Source of the DNA: a virus
DNA length: 63,690 nucleotides
Direction: 5' to 3' (one strand)
IMG/VR virus record: IMGVR_UViG_3300019756_000004
Span: 1 to 63,690 of that record
Positions 1 through 10,800 of the stretch are shown here, piece by piece. The notes beneath the pieces were generated by a model. That model was not told the DNA's origin. It saw nothing but the letters and a program-made list of their open reading frames with translations, and ran no database searches. Position 1 is the stretch's first letter; each line of letters opens with the position of its first letter. Made by a program: the position numbers and the translations under genes.

Positions 1-1254
1 ACCAATAAAATCCCTAGAGAAGGTAGAAAATCTGTCTCTGGTATATGCAGAAGTTCTAGTGCGTGTTGATACTCTAGTAAAGTTACCGGCATAGTTACCC
101 GTATATCCATCAGGGTCAGTATAGTTACCTATGAAATTACGTGAGTATTCACCTGCAAAATTACGAGAGTAAGTGCCTATGTAAGTGTCTGAAAAAACAC
201 TAGTACTATTACGAGTATAATTACCTAAGAAGTTACGTGAGTAGTTACCAGTAAAGTCTCCGGTATAGTTACCAATATAATCTGCAGTATAGTCACCAAT
301 AAAGTTTCTGGTATAGTTACCTGTAAAGTCACCAAGATAATTTGATGTTCTGGTTCTAGTAGAGACTCTAGTATATGCACTTGATCTGTTTATAGTATAC
401 GTAGAAACTCTTGATCGAGTATAGTTCTGTTCGTCTACTAGACGAATTGTATTTGTTGCAGTTCCTTTTGATACCCATGTACCTACTGCGGGTGCACCCT
501 GAGTTGCAGTACGAATTAAATAAGATCCAAGGTTATCTTGAATCGCTCTACGAGTCTTTGCACGTTGTCCAAGAGTGACCTTAACTTGACGATCAGTTAC
601 TTTCTGTAATCCTTGATATGTACCAGACGATCCACTACTTCTCTTAATCGACATGATAGCAGATTCACCATTCTTATCGTCACGAATAGAAGTGGGTGCG
701 GTCATAGAAGTTCTACGCCAGATACTATAATCGTTGATCGTAAATGCACTACCTGAACTGTCTGCACGTTGATCCACAAGAATACTTGGAACCAATATAT
801 CCCAGTCAGCACTAGGACGGGTTGCAGAAAGTCTCAGAGAGCCAGGATACTCAGATTGTGCAATTCGAACGTTTAGATCGTCTACGAGAGTGTTCAGATT
901 AGAACTGTTCATCTCATAGACATCACCGTCAAAGTGTGCTACAGGTAATCGGAAATCACTATCGGTTTCTGCCGCAGTACCGTTGATCTGATATATGCTT
1001 TGTGACGTAGTAACAACAGACTGTTGATCGTATGGGTGAGTTCCTACAGGTTCAGGAAAGTACGTATCGGTCAGTGTACCAATAAGTCGGTTGCCAGTAG
1101 ATGTGGTTGTAAGAAGACCGACATCTGAACTATCGGCCACAGCATTATGACTACCTACTAAGTATGCAAGGTAGTTCTTCTCTGCAGAGGTGATCTGTTG
1201 TAGCTTACCATCACTGTCTTTTAACTTTAACGGTAATGCCTTATTATCCGACAT
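1..1254 (-). CDS. Tail-fibre-like repeat protein, 3' end cut by window edge
   Basis: An open frame runs from an ATG at 1254 to the first base of the window without a stop (418 codons seen). The N-terminal half looks globular. The part at 1-400 is built from tetrapeptides of the form [N/D]-[Y/F]-x-[G/R], such as NYTG, DFTG and NYSR, about 20 in a row, flanked by Thr/Ser/Arg-rich spacers. I infer an adhesive or fibrous virion protein because it is the last seen gene of a tail block and lies directly downstream of another fibre-like gene and a late promoter. No enzymatic domain is recognised. The missing C-terminus prevents a firmer call. Confidence 0.75.
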   Translation of the reverse strand, partial: MSDNKALPLKLKDSDGKLQQITSAEKNYLAYLVGSHNAVADSSDVGLLTTTSTGNRLIGTLTDTYFPEPVGTHPYDQQSVVTTSQSIYQINGTAAETDSDFRLPVAHFDGDVYEMNSSNLNTLVDDLNVRIAQSEYPGSLRLSATRPSADWDILVPSILVDQRADSSGSAFTINDYSIWRRTSMTAPTSIRDDKNGESAIMSIKRSSGSSGTYQGLQKVTDRQVKVTLGQRAKTRRAIQDNLGSYLIRTATQGAPAVGTWVSKGTATNTIRLVDEQNYTRSRVSTYTINRSSAYTRVSTRTRTSNYLGDFTGNYTRNFIGDYTADYIGNYTGDFTGNYSRNFLGNYTRNSTSVFSDTYIGTYSRNFAGEYSRNFIGNYTDPDGYTGNYAGNFTRVSTRTRTSAYTRDRFSTFSRDFIG

Positions 1255-1270
1255 TCTACTTCCTACTTTG

Positions 1271-4200
1271 TTAGTTTAGTAGAGTGCCACTCTCATCATA
1301 GATTAGGACAGCCCTACTTGCTAGTTCGTTCAACGCATTAACGATATTATCATTATTTATACTCGCAGTAGCGAAGAATCCACCGTCCGTACTTGAGTCT
1401 AAATTATACAGTTTTCCAACTCTTGAGTCAAGTTCCGCAATGTCACTGTCATTTGAGACTATATCAGCATGGAGTTCGTTGATACCACCCGCAACATCTT
1501 GTGCAGTAGTATCAAGGTTTTCGTCTGTATGAAGAGCACGTCCATGAATCTCGACTTTACTTGCAGTCATCTCCACCGCAAGAGTAGATCCAGACCAGAT
1601 ATCTAGTTCACCACTACTGTTCTGTAAACGACCAAACTGAGTTCCTGCATCCTTGAGGTATATGTCACCACCATCTGCATCAAGAGTGATATCTCCTGCA
1701 ACATCATATGTCAAGGATCCTACAACATCAATCTCTTGGTTGGTGCCAAGGTTGTAGGTCAACTTAGTTACTGCATTATCCTTAAAGAATATATCCGCAC
1801 CGTTTGCATCTAGTACGATGTCACCGTCTGCATCCAATGTGATATTGGATCCTGCAGTGATAGTTGTGTTACCACCTGAAGTGATACTCTGGGTTGTTCC
1901 TGCAGTTGATGCAATTGCACCTGTCGCAATCTCTGAGATACTTGCAGCACTATCTGTTAGTGCACCAGTTATAGTGTTTGCATGGTTTCCTGTGGTTGCA
2001 ACAGTATTTGTTGTACCTAAAGTATAACCGATACGGGTTGTACCCGCATCCTTTAAGGTGATGTTGTCACCACCTGCATCTAATACTATATCACCTGCAA
2101 CGTCAAGTGTCAAGTTACCAGATGGAACATCAATCTCTTTGTTTGTTCCTGCAATGAATTCGAACTGAGTAGTACCGTTGTCTTTGATGTAGGTGTTCCC
2201 ACCATCAGCATCAAGAGTAATGTCTCCTGTTGCGTCTACGATAAAGTTACCAGATACGTCTACCTCTTGATCAGTACCAAGATTCCAAGTAAGCTTTGTT
2301 GCACCTGCTTGTTTGAAGTAGATATCATCTCCGTCTACGTCAAGAGAAATATCTCCGGACGCATCTACTACAAAGTCCCCAGTCACATTGTGGGTTTGCC
2401 CCAATGACGTTGTAGTCAAAGTACCTAAAGTAGTACTTGACATATTTCCAGTAGATGTTATACTGTATGTACCATTCGCTGAATCAGAATAGTTACCTGA
2501 TACTGTACGGTCTAGATTACCTGTGACATCCAGAGTATTCGTTGCACCCATACCATACGCAAATCGTGTAGTACCTGCGTCTTTGAAATCAATGTCTGCA
2601 CCATTTGCATCAAGGACAATATCCCCTTCTGCATCTACAGTAAAGTTACCCTCTGCATCAATAAGAGCATTACCCCCTGCAGCGATAGTAGCGTTACCAT
2701 CGGCAGTCATGGCGATTGCACTGTTAGTATATACAGTGAATCCATCGGATGCATTTATTGTACGGATACCGGATGCTGAGTCGGTGTGATCACCAGTAAC
2801 ATCCATTGTGTGATTGCTAGATACTGTTTGTGCAAGTGATCCAGTTACGTCTAAAGTATTTGCCGCACCAAGACCATATGCAAAACGAACAGTCGTACCA
2901 TCTTTTAGGTCGATGTCACCACCGCCAGCATCTAGAACGATATCAGTTTCAACGTCATAGGTCAGAGATCCTGCAACATCAATCTCTTGATCTGCACCTA
3001 AGTTATACGTAAACTTGGTCTGACCACCGTCTTGAAAATAGATGTCTGCACCGTGAGTATCCAAAGTGATATCATCAGATGCATCTACTTTATAAGTTCC
3101 GGTTACTGTATGGAGTTGTGCACCAGACTTAGTGTTGAATGTGCCAGAAGTGCTAACGTCAGTGTTTCCAGTCGCACCGATATGATACGTACCTGCTGCA
3201 CTGTCTGAGTAATTACCTGAGACAGTTTGTGATAGGTTTCCAGTGACATCAAGTGTATTGGAAGCACCCAACCCGTATTCAAAACGAGAGGTTCCACCAT
3301 TTTTGAAGGTAATGTCGTTTCCACCGGCATCCAGTACAATATCTTGAGCAACATCAAGAGTATATCCTGTTGCTCCGGACACGGTATGTAAATAGTTTCC
3401 TGTGGATGCTAACGTTAATCCCGATCCACCTAATGTGTAGGTTTGATGATCCCCACCATTCAATTGAAGTTTAAAGACATCATTAAGTTGGAAAGTGACA
3501 TTGCCCTCAACATCCGCAAGATAGTTTCCACGGACAATATGTGTCTGACCATAACTAAGAGTATCTAAAGCACCAGTAGCACCAATATGGTAGGTGCCAT
3601 TTGCACTGTCTGACATATTACCAGATGTGGTCTGAGTAAGATTACCTGTAATGTCTAATGTGTTGGTTGTACCAAGTCCATATTCGAAACGAGAAACACC
3701 TGCGTGTTTAAAGTCGATATCGTTACCACCTGCGTCGAGAACAATGTCTCCCGCAACGTCATAAGTCAAAGAACCTGCTACGTCTACTTCTTGGTTTGTA
3801 CCCAAGTTGTAAGTAAATTTGGTTGTTCCTGCTTGCTTAAAGTAGATGTCATCTCCATCTACGTCAAGTGTAATATCTCCTACTGCATCTACGATGTAGT
3901 TAGAAGGTGCAGCAATTGTGAAGTCTGCGTTATCTGCAAGAGTGTGAGTTACAGTATCAGCACCCGCACCGTTCTTAAATACGATGTCGTTGCCGTCTGC
4001 ATCAAGAGTGATGTCTCCACTTGCATCTATTAATACGTTACCAGTTACCGTGGCAGTCAGATTACCACCAGAGGTAAAGTCCATGGTGCCAGTTGCGTTC
4101 AGATCATATAGACCAGAAACGTCAATATCATATGCACCAGTTACGTTCTGGTAGTTGGTTGTACCTAAAGTAAATGCAATGCGATTGACTGAATCATCAA

Positions 4201-4555
4201 GGAAATTGATGTTCGATCCACCTGCATCTAAATTGATATCTGCGACAGCATCTATGAATGTATCATTACCTGATTTCAGGATGATATCAGTACCACCATT
4301 CTGAGCAGTAGAGATTAGGAGTCTAGTGTTAGTTTCATAACTAGAACCTTCGTCCCATTTACTTCCGTTCTGGGGATAAAGAATTTCACCCGAAGAAGCA
4401 TCGAATACCAGTTCAATTTCGTTGATAGCAGATACAACATCACTATCATTATAGGTATTGAGGTCAACGGGATCGCCTACGTTATAAGAAACCGTATTGA
4501 GATTGTCTCTTAGTATCTTGAACGAGTCGCTTAATCTTGTAAAAGGACGTGCCAT
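1271..4555 (-). CDS. Long repetitive tail-fibre-like protein (beta-solenoid type)
   Basis: 1094 residues. The first 60 residues form an attachment-like head containing SAINE, and the last 100 contain related GGINEL and NALNEL motifs. Between them lie about 13 copies of a DIxLDxxG motif, each in units such as DIVLDAGG followed by DIxFK and then a TRFEYGLG-like strand, spaced irregularly by roughly 40-120 residues. The strong alternation of Gly/Asp turns and short strands suggests a beta-solenoid or triple-helical shaft. It lies at the distal end of the baseplate operon, where fibre genes are expected. No S74-type chaperone end was seen. The fibre role is inferred from repeats and position. Confidence 0.8.
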   Translation of the reverse strand: MARPFTRLSDSFKILRDNLNTVSYNVGDPVDLNTYNDSDVVSAINEIELVFDASSGEILYPQNGSKWDEGSSYETNTRLLISTAQNGGTDIILKSGNDTFIDAVADINLDAGGSNINFLDDSVNRIAFTLGTTNYQNVTGAYDIDVSGLYDLNATGTMDFTSGGNLTATVTGNVLIDASGDITLDADGNDIVFKNGAGADTVTHTLADNADFTIAAPSNYIVDAVGDITLDVDGDDIYFKQAGTTKFTYNLGTNQEVDVAGSLTYDVAGDIVLDAGGNDIDFKHAGVSRFEYGLGTTNTLDITGNLTQTTSGNMSDSANGTYHIGATGALDTLSYGQTHIVRGNYLADVEGNVTFQLNDVFKLQLNGGDHQTYTLGGSGLTLASTGNYLHTVSGATGYTLDVAQDIVLDAGGNDITFKNGGTSRFEYGLGASNTLDVTGNLSQTVSGNYSDSAAGTYHIGATGNTDVSTSGTFNTKSGAQLHTVTGTYKVDASDDITLDTHGADIYFQDGGQTKFTYNLGADQEIDVAGSLTYDVETDIVLDAGGGDIDLKDGTTVRFAYGLGAANTLDVTGSLAQTVSSNHTMDVTGDHTDSASGIRTINASDGFTVYTNSAIAMTADGNATIAAGGNALIDAEGNFTVDAEGDIVLDANGADIDFKDAGTTRFAYGMGATNTLDVTGNLDRTVSGNYSDSANGTYSITSTGNMSSTTLGTLTTTSLGQTHNVTGDFVVDASGDISLDVDGDDIYFKQAGATKLTWNLGTDQEVDVSGNFIVDATGDITLDADGGNTYIKDNGTTQFEFIAGTNKEIDVPSGNLTLDVAGDIVLDAGGDNITLKDAGTTRIGYTLGTTNTVATTGNHANTITGALTDSAASISEIATGAIASTAGTTQSITSGGNTTITAGSNITLDADGDIVLDANGADIFFKDNAVTKLTYNLGTNQEIDVVGSLTYDVAGDITLDADGGDIYLKDAGTQFGRLQNSSGELDIWSGSTLAVEMTASKVEIHGRALHTDENLDTTAQDVAGGINELHADIVSNDSDIAELDSRVGKLYNLDSSTDGGFFATASINNDNIVNALNELASRAVLIYDESGTLLN
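1354..1361 (-). promoter_or_regulatory. T4-type late promoter, upstream of the 1254 gene
   Basis: Exact TATAAATA on the minus strand, about 100 nt before the ATG at 1254 and inside the 3' end of the upstream fibre gene. In T4-like phages this octamer is read by gp55/gp33-modified host RNA polymerase. Confidence 0.6.
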
Positions 4556-4807
4556 TTATAGTTTCTCTACTAGTTGTGAAAGTAAAGATTTTATATCTCG
4601 CATATCATTCTCTAACGAGTCAACCTTTGACTGCAGTACAGATTCGTTAGCTTTTCTTTCCGCTTCCTTCATCTGTCTCTGTCTCTTTGCCTCACGTGCA
4701 AGATGAATCTCTCTTGTATTTATATTAATAATTGCATTAGATTCAGGACATCTTCCTAAATCAGGTTCGTCTTTCACTCCAATCAATTTTCTCTGTTTTA
4801 CTGTCAT
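4556..4807 (-). CDS. Small coiled-coil protein
   Basis: 83 residues if the ATG at 4807 is used. That start lies 2 nt after the stop of the upstream giant gene, so I prefer it to the in-frame start at 4825, which overlaps that gene. The N-terminal half is basic with one Cys. The C-terminal half, rich in Glu, Lys and Ala, has heptad-like Leu/Ile/Val spacing typical of a coiled coil. It sits between two large virion proteins, so an assembly or connector role is plausible but unproven. I do not recognise the family. Confidence 0.65.
   Translation of the reverse strand: MTVKQRKLIGVKDEPDLGRCPESNAIININTREIHLAREAKRQRQMKEAERKANESVLQSKVDSLENDMRDIKSLLSQLVEKL
4717..4724 (-). promoter_or_regulatory. T4-type late promoter for the 4555 fibre gene
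   Basis: Exact TATAAATA on the minus strand inside the small coiled-coil gene, about 160 nt before the fibre start at 4555. Confidence 0.5.
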
Positions 4808-4808
4808 A

Positions 4809-7800
4809 TTAAACCGCCAGTGCAATTGCCCTCAAGTCACGGAATGATGGTACTTGTGCAGAGTTAGTTGACTGCATAACAAGTTTTAACTGGAACGAAG
4901 TGAACTTAGCCAAGTTACCGCCCTCACCACCAATTAGATACTGGTATTCACGGAATACGTTCTTATTGGAATCCGGAGAATGATTTACTGCAGGTTGTAC
5001 AAGGTTCCATGCGTTAGTGTGAATTGACTCAGCACCAGTTGATGTTCTCCAGTACAATTGGAAGTCACACGCTTTAGGTTTGTTAGCAGCCAAGAAGACT
5101 TTCAAACCAACCGCATCGGTTGCCAAAGTGGTCACCTTAGTGATATGTTTCGCAGATTCAGTACCCGCATTTGGGTGAGTCTCAGGAACATATGTAAGTG
5201 GTACGTTAAATCCTGCAACACTGGTAGATTGTACGTTTGCAGCTTCACTGATTGTAGTGACATTATCAGTCGATGCGATACTAGTCGCACCGTCTGTTAC
5301 AGACCATGTACCCGTAGACGAAGAGTGAACACTCACACTAAACTGAGATCCATCTGATCTAGAGATAACTAGACCATCGGAATCCCCTTCAACTGAAGAG
5401 AATACATAACCTCTTCTGAAGGAAGGATATCCTTGAGGAATAGTCTGACCACCTACGAAGGACTGATTGAGTCTAACATTACCAATTCTAGTGTTAGTAC
5501 TAGTCAACAATAGGTTAAGGTTTTCACCACTATCATATCCAGAGAAGGTCAGTGTCTTAGTAGTTGCCTCAACCCCACTGGTTTGTTTTGAAATCAAGTT
5601 ATGTACACAGTCAACGTGTGCAGACTGCATATCAATAACAGGAGATACAAACGGATCAACAGTCTTCATGGTGATCTGCATCGTCAGAGATCTTTCACCA
5701 TTCAACCCAGCAACAAGATTCTCTGTACTTCTGTTGTAAATAGCACGAGGAGTCTTGAAATTTGAGTTAGACTTGTTCTCAATGATTTGATACTTAGCAT
5801 CTTTGACGAATCTAGTCTCACTACCCGCTAGAGATGATTGTGTAGTTGTCTTAATCGAAGTAGTAGCAGTAGTTCCTCTTGGTATCGTAATCTCAACTTC
5901 GGGTCTTAATTGTTCGTAGTTGATATTATGTTGAGAGGTAGCTGAACTACCACCAAACCATTTTCTGCTAGTTGCGGTTGCATCTGCAGTGTAGGTGAAA
6001 CCAGAGTTGTCGTGCCTTACTACTGTTCTCTTACCAATTACTTGGTTACCAGTTAGACCGTTTCCAAGGTTTTCAGCAGAGTCGATACCACGAATCCATG
6101 CGATATCTCCAGTACGTAAACCATGACCTTGCATTAGTACACGAACTTGGTTACTGCCAGAGTCCATAAGTAAAGAATGTCTTCGCAACGGTACAGGAGG
6201 AATGTTAACATTCTCTAAGATAGCGTTACCAGAACTTCTAAACTGTGCAACGTTAATTCTGTACGCCAGATCTTGGTTACTGGAAGGTTCCCAATGCCTG
6301 TTGTTCTGCGACTTAAACAACACACCCATAGTAGGTTGTTGAGTAATGAACGACTCAGTAGAACCAATTGCATGTTCACCAACAGTTGCGACATAAACAT
6401 TATAGTTAGTGTCGTTTCTCTCAGGAACCAATACAATCGCATACTCACCCTTAGACAAATACTGAGGTGCATCGAAAGTAAATGTAGTACTGTTCTTCAA
6501 CATCGTTTTGTTGTTAGCACCAGTAGGTACTAGACTTACTTGAGCAGGAGTAAGTGTCTTCTTACAAATGACCTTTGTTGCAGATGGTACACCTTGTACT
6601 GTAGGTCTGATTTCGCAACGAACACCAGCTTCAGAAGACTTACTCGCAAAGTAGATTTCAACCGAAGTGATAGTAATACCAGACTTTCTTTCTACTGCGA
6701 AAGTCTGAGCGAGAGGATCATGGTGAATCATAGCAGTGTCTTGACCACCATAACTATACCCCCCTCTTTCTGCCTGTGCTATCTGAGGTGTTGGATGCGT
6801 CGAAGCAAGAACTTCTTGATCTGCTACAGATTGATCAAGTTCTGCTTGGAACTGTTGAGAACCTTTCTGGTTACCGCCACCACCATTGTCCGGATCACCA
6901 CCACCTGGCGGTGTATCATCTTGCTCGGTGTCGGTGTGATCAACTGGTTGGATACTATTCAGATAACTGTATTCGTAGCTAACTTCACTACCAATAAATT
7001 CTTCTGTAGTCTCAGTACCAGTTGTAATAACACTTGTAGTTGAAGTTGATTTGACATCTTCAGCAACCTCTGTCGTAACAACCGAATCTGTCCAAGTAGT
7101 TCTTTCAATTTCAGAATCTCTTGAGACATCGTTAGTGGTTGATCCAACTACCTTCAGTACTCTTGTAATGTAGATCTCTTCTTCTCTGTGTTCTAGTACA
7201 CCAGTAGATTCGAACATCGCTCTAGCGAAAGACATTCCTCCACCAATATCAGCAGAGTTTACATCATTGAGTAAGAATTCACGTTTACCAGTGTGGAAAC
7301 GCATTGCTACGTTACTAGGAACTTCGAAAGATCCTTCAAGTTTACCATCAGCGTCAGCAATTAATTGAGTATATCCCGCACTGTGAGCCTGAGTTGATCT
7401 TTGTGTTCCGTTATCATCGCCTTCTCCTGATCTGCCACGAGCAGCTTCCTTAGAAGTCATGGTTATAAATGGTTCTTCTCTACAGAAGTTGGAGACATTC
7501 GTCTTATCGAAGAATGGGAAGTATTGAGTGTTCGGACGTAATCCAGTCGCTTTGAACATAATCTCAATAGGTCTCATGAACGGAATCGCACTTACCTCTA
7601 CGACTTTTTCACCCACCACGTCACGAATAGTTGACTCACTAGAAATACGGTTTACTGTACTTTCTGTGGTTGTAGTGGTAATGATTTCTGCAAGACCTTC
7701 ATACTGATTATTAGTAGTAATAGTCTTTGTCTGTTCGTAAGTAGACGTATTTGTAGTTCTTACTGTATCACGAGTTTCTGTAGTTACGGTATCCCATTGT

Positions 7801-10800
7801 TCGGTAGTAATTTCATCAATCAGATATCTGTAATACCAACCATAGTAATAACCATTCCATCCCCACCATTGACCGTTATAGTATTCACGGTGCCAGTCGG
7901 AGTACCACAGATCCATATAATCCCACCATGCATCGATGGTAGTACGAGAAACTTCTCTGTATTCACTGTCACGGTTAACTTCTACGGTTTCGGTAGATAG
8001 AACTTCAACGTCAGTTGTGTGACCAGTCTCAACCCACTCACCTTCTTCAACAACAGTTTCAGAACCAAGTAATGTAGGATCCTGTGCATCATAAGTTTGA
8101 GTTGTAGACGTACCAGAAATAAAACTACGTGCCTGATCACCGACTTCTAGAGTAGAAGGGTCAACACCATACCACTCGTTTTCACTATTATTCCAGTTCA
8201 GTGATTGTGATAGATCAAACTCAGTTTTAGTTCCTAAGATCTTCTCACCTACAATCTCATGATCGTAGAACTTATCAATTTCTGGACTCAGGATTAAGTC
8301 ACCATGAATCATAGGCACAAAGAACGGTGCGAGGTTTTCTGTACCTGAAGCAAGTTCTTGTGATTGGAAAGGTTTTGTCTTGTAGTCCAACATTACGAAA
8401 TCGTCTCTTAGGACTGTACGTAATTGTTTCGTATTGTCAGAGTCGTACCACAATCTGATATTGTTTTCTTGATATCTAGGACGTAAGAGTTTTCCTCTCT
8501 TGTCGATAGCAGCACGGTATGAGTTGTTTTTCTTACCATTAATCTTGGTTTGAGAATAAGCATGGTTGGAGAAATTGTCTACAAAGAATCCTGCTTTAGT
8601 TCTATCCAAACCGGCAGAGTCTAAAACCTGCAAGAACTTAGTGTTAAGTTCTAGTAACGACAGGGTAGTCATTTCTTCAAGTCGGTCTAGTTTTTGTTCC
8701 AACTTGTTGATGTCTGCCATCGTATAACCCTTACGTGGAATAAGGGATGTCTTCAGATCACGTGCATGAAGCGTGTTAGGATTCAAACGAATTTTGTACA
8801 GATCCATACAATCTTCTGGTACTTCTGGGTACTTCGGATTTAATGAAGGCGAACCTTCAAGAAGACGTAATTCACCGTCTCTTGAAATTACAAGTTTGTC
8901 TGCACGAGGAAGATAGTATTCTGCCTTTGCCTCTATTGTATTTGTAGGTACAGGAAGAGGAGGTACGGTTGTAAAACCTCCAGAACCATCTGTAGAGGGA
9001 CGGAAGTCTAGAGCATCTCTCAGAGATACTTTACCACCATCGGGTAGTGCTTGTGCAGGAATTTTCAGGTAGTCTAATTGACCACTGTAAGAGTTAACCG
9101 CAAAGAACTCACCCGTAGGAGAGTGAGAGAAGTACTTGAATCTTACAAAGATAGGAATACCATCACTATCAAGACCACCACCAGACCAGATCAAACGTCC
9201 GTCATCGTAGTGAGTCATCGTGCCACCGGCATCGAAACTGAAGTGTGGGAAAATATCATCACCGTCAGAATCGACAGTACGAACTCTATCGATACTGTAA
9301 ATATCTGATTTACCAAGGTTCAGTACTTGCAATCCATTACCAACTTCTTCTAGAGAAGCAGTAACAGTCGCTTCTGTCAACGTCTTAGTCTTAATACTTG
9401 CATTTGTCTTATTGATAAAAACGATTACTTCGTATGAAGTGTTTCCGGTCAGACCACTGAAAATGATCTGTGAGTTACCAGCTTGAATATCTGCACTTGC
9501 ACCCGAAGCAGGGAATTGTGTACTAGACGCAATGATAATATCATTTTCGTTTACAAAAGATTCACCTGCGTCTGTTAGATTTAAAGTGTAAGTAGTCGCT
9601 CCAACACCAGTAGTGAAGTTTTCCTTTCTCATGAAAGTATAGGAAACGTCCGTGAAACTTTTCGGTCTCGCTAATGGAGTATCAAACAACAACGCTGTCT
9701 TTCTTGGTTCATGAAGAATCGCTTGATTACCAGTAGTAGGAACAAGGTTGATTAAATCATTGTTGGCTGCGGATTTGATAGACCTTACATCTTCAATTGT
9801 AAAATTGAAGTTGGTTCTATTCAAATTAAATAGGTGTGCCTTGTAAGGGATATTCCTTTGATACTGTGCCAGTGATCCCGAAGACAGTCTGTACTGTGCA
9901 CCATTTCTTCCTTCAGTGATTGCACGGATATTACCTACAGCAATCTGTGATCCAGCACCATTGTATCCACTGTAGAGTCGAACTCTTTCTGCAGTATCAA
10001 TATCCAACATCCCTTGACCACTGTCAAAGAAATAGAAGTTACCGTAGTCGATACCGACTTGTTCATCTTCATCGACAAACGTATCAATCGCTTTTCTAAG
10101 AGGAATACTTTGCGTCTGCAGCGTAGCTGCTCGATGACCGTCGATATAGGCAGTGCCGGGATCGATCTTCATCATCAAGTAGTTTGAATTGATGTTTGCA
10201 TTTGGTTCGAATCTAAGTTTCCAGTACTTCTTAATGAAGTCACCGTTGATTTCTTTGACACGAGTATTGACAAACTTCTTGACTTCGTTATAACCATCTG
10301 TAGAAGTTACTTGTCGAATTACTTTACCGTTCTGTACGGTTGCGAAGTAAACAAAAGACTCACCGATAATAAAGTCAGTTTTCTTAATGAGTACTAATCG
10401 GATACGATATCTGTCAGCACCAGGCGAAGAACGGTTAGGTGTTACGTTTTGGTTATCGTATAATGCTTCGGTGTCATTAACAGTAACAATGTCTTGTACA
10501 AGTTTAAAACCAACGTCCTCAGATCTAAATGCATTGTACTTACCAAGGAAGATAGTCTGTTTCGGAACGAATACGAAGTGACCTTTTACATAGAAGGTAG
10601 ATTCACCAATAGAAATAGTACTACCAAATCCAACTGCAGGGTTTGCAGTAGTGTTGGTTGATTGAACCGTAAAGTTAACGTTTGACCCATTAGACAAAGT
10701 TTCGCCAGGCGTTACTGTAGCAGTAACTTTAAACTTTGTGTTAACAGCAACCGTGGACGGGTTGTCCAAATACTGAACATAAAGTGTGTCAGGATCTCCA

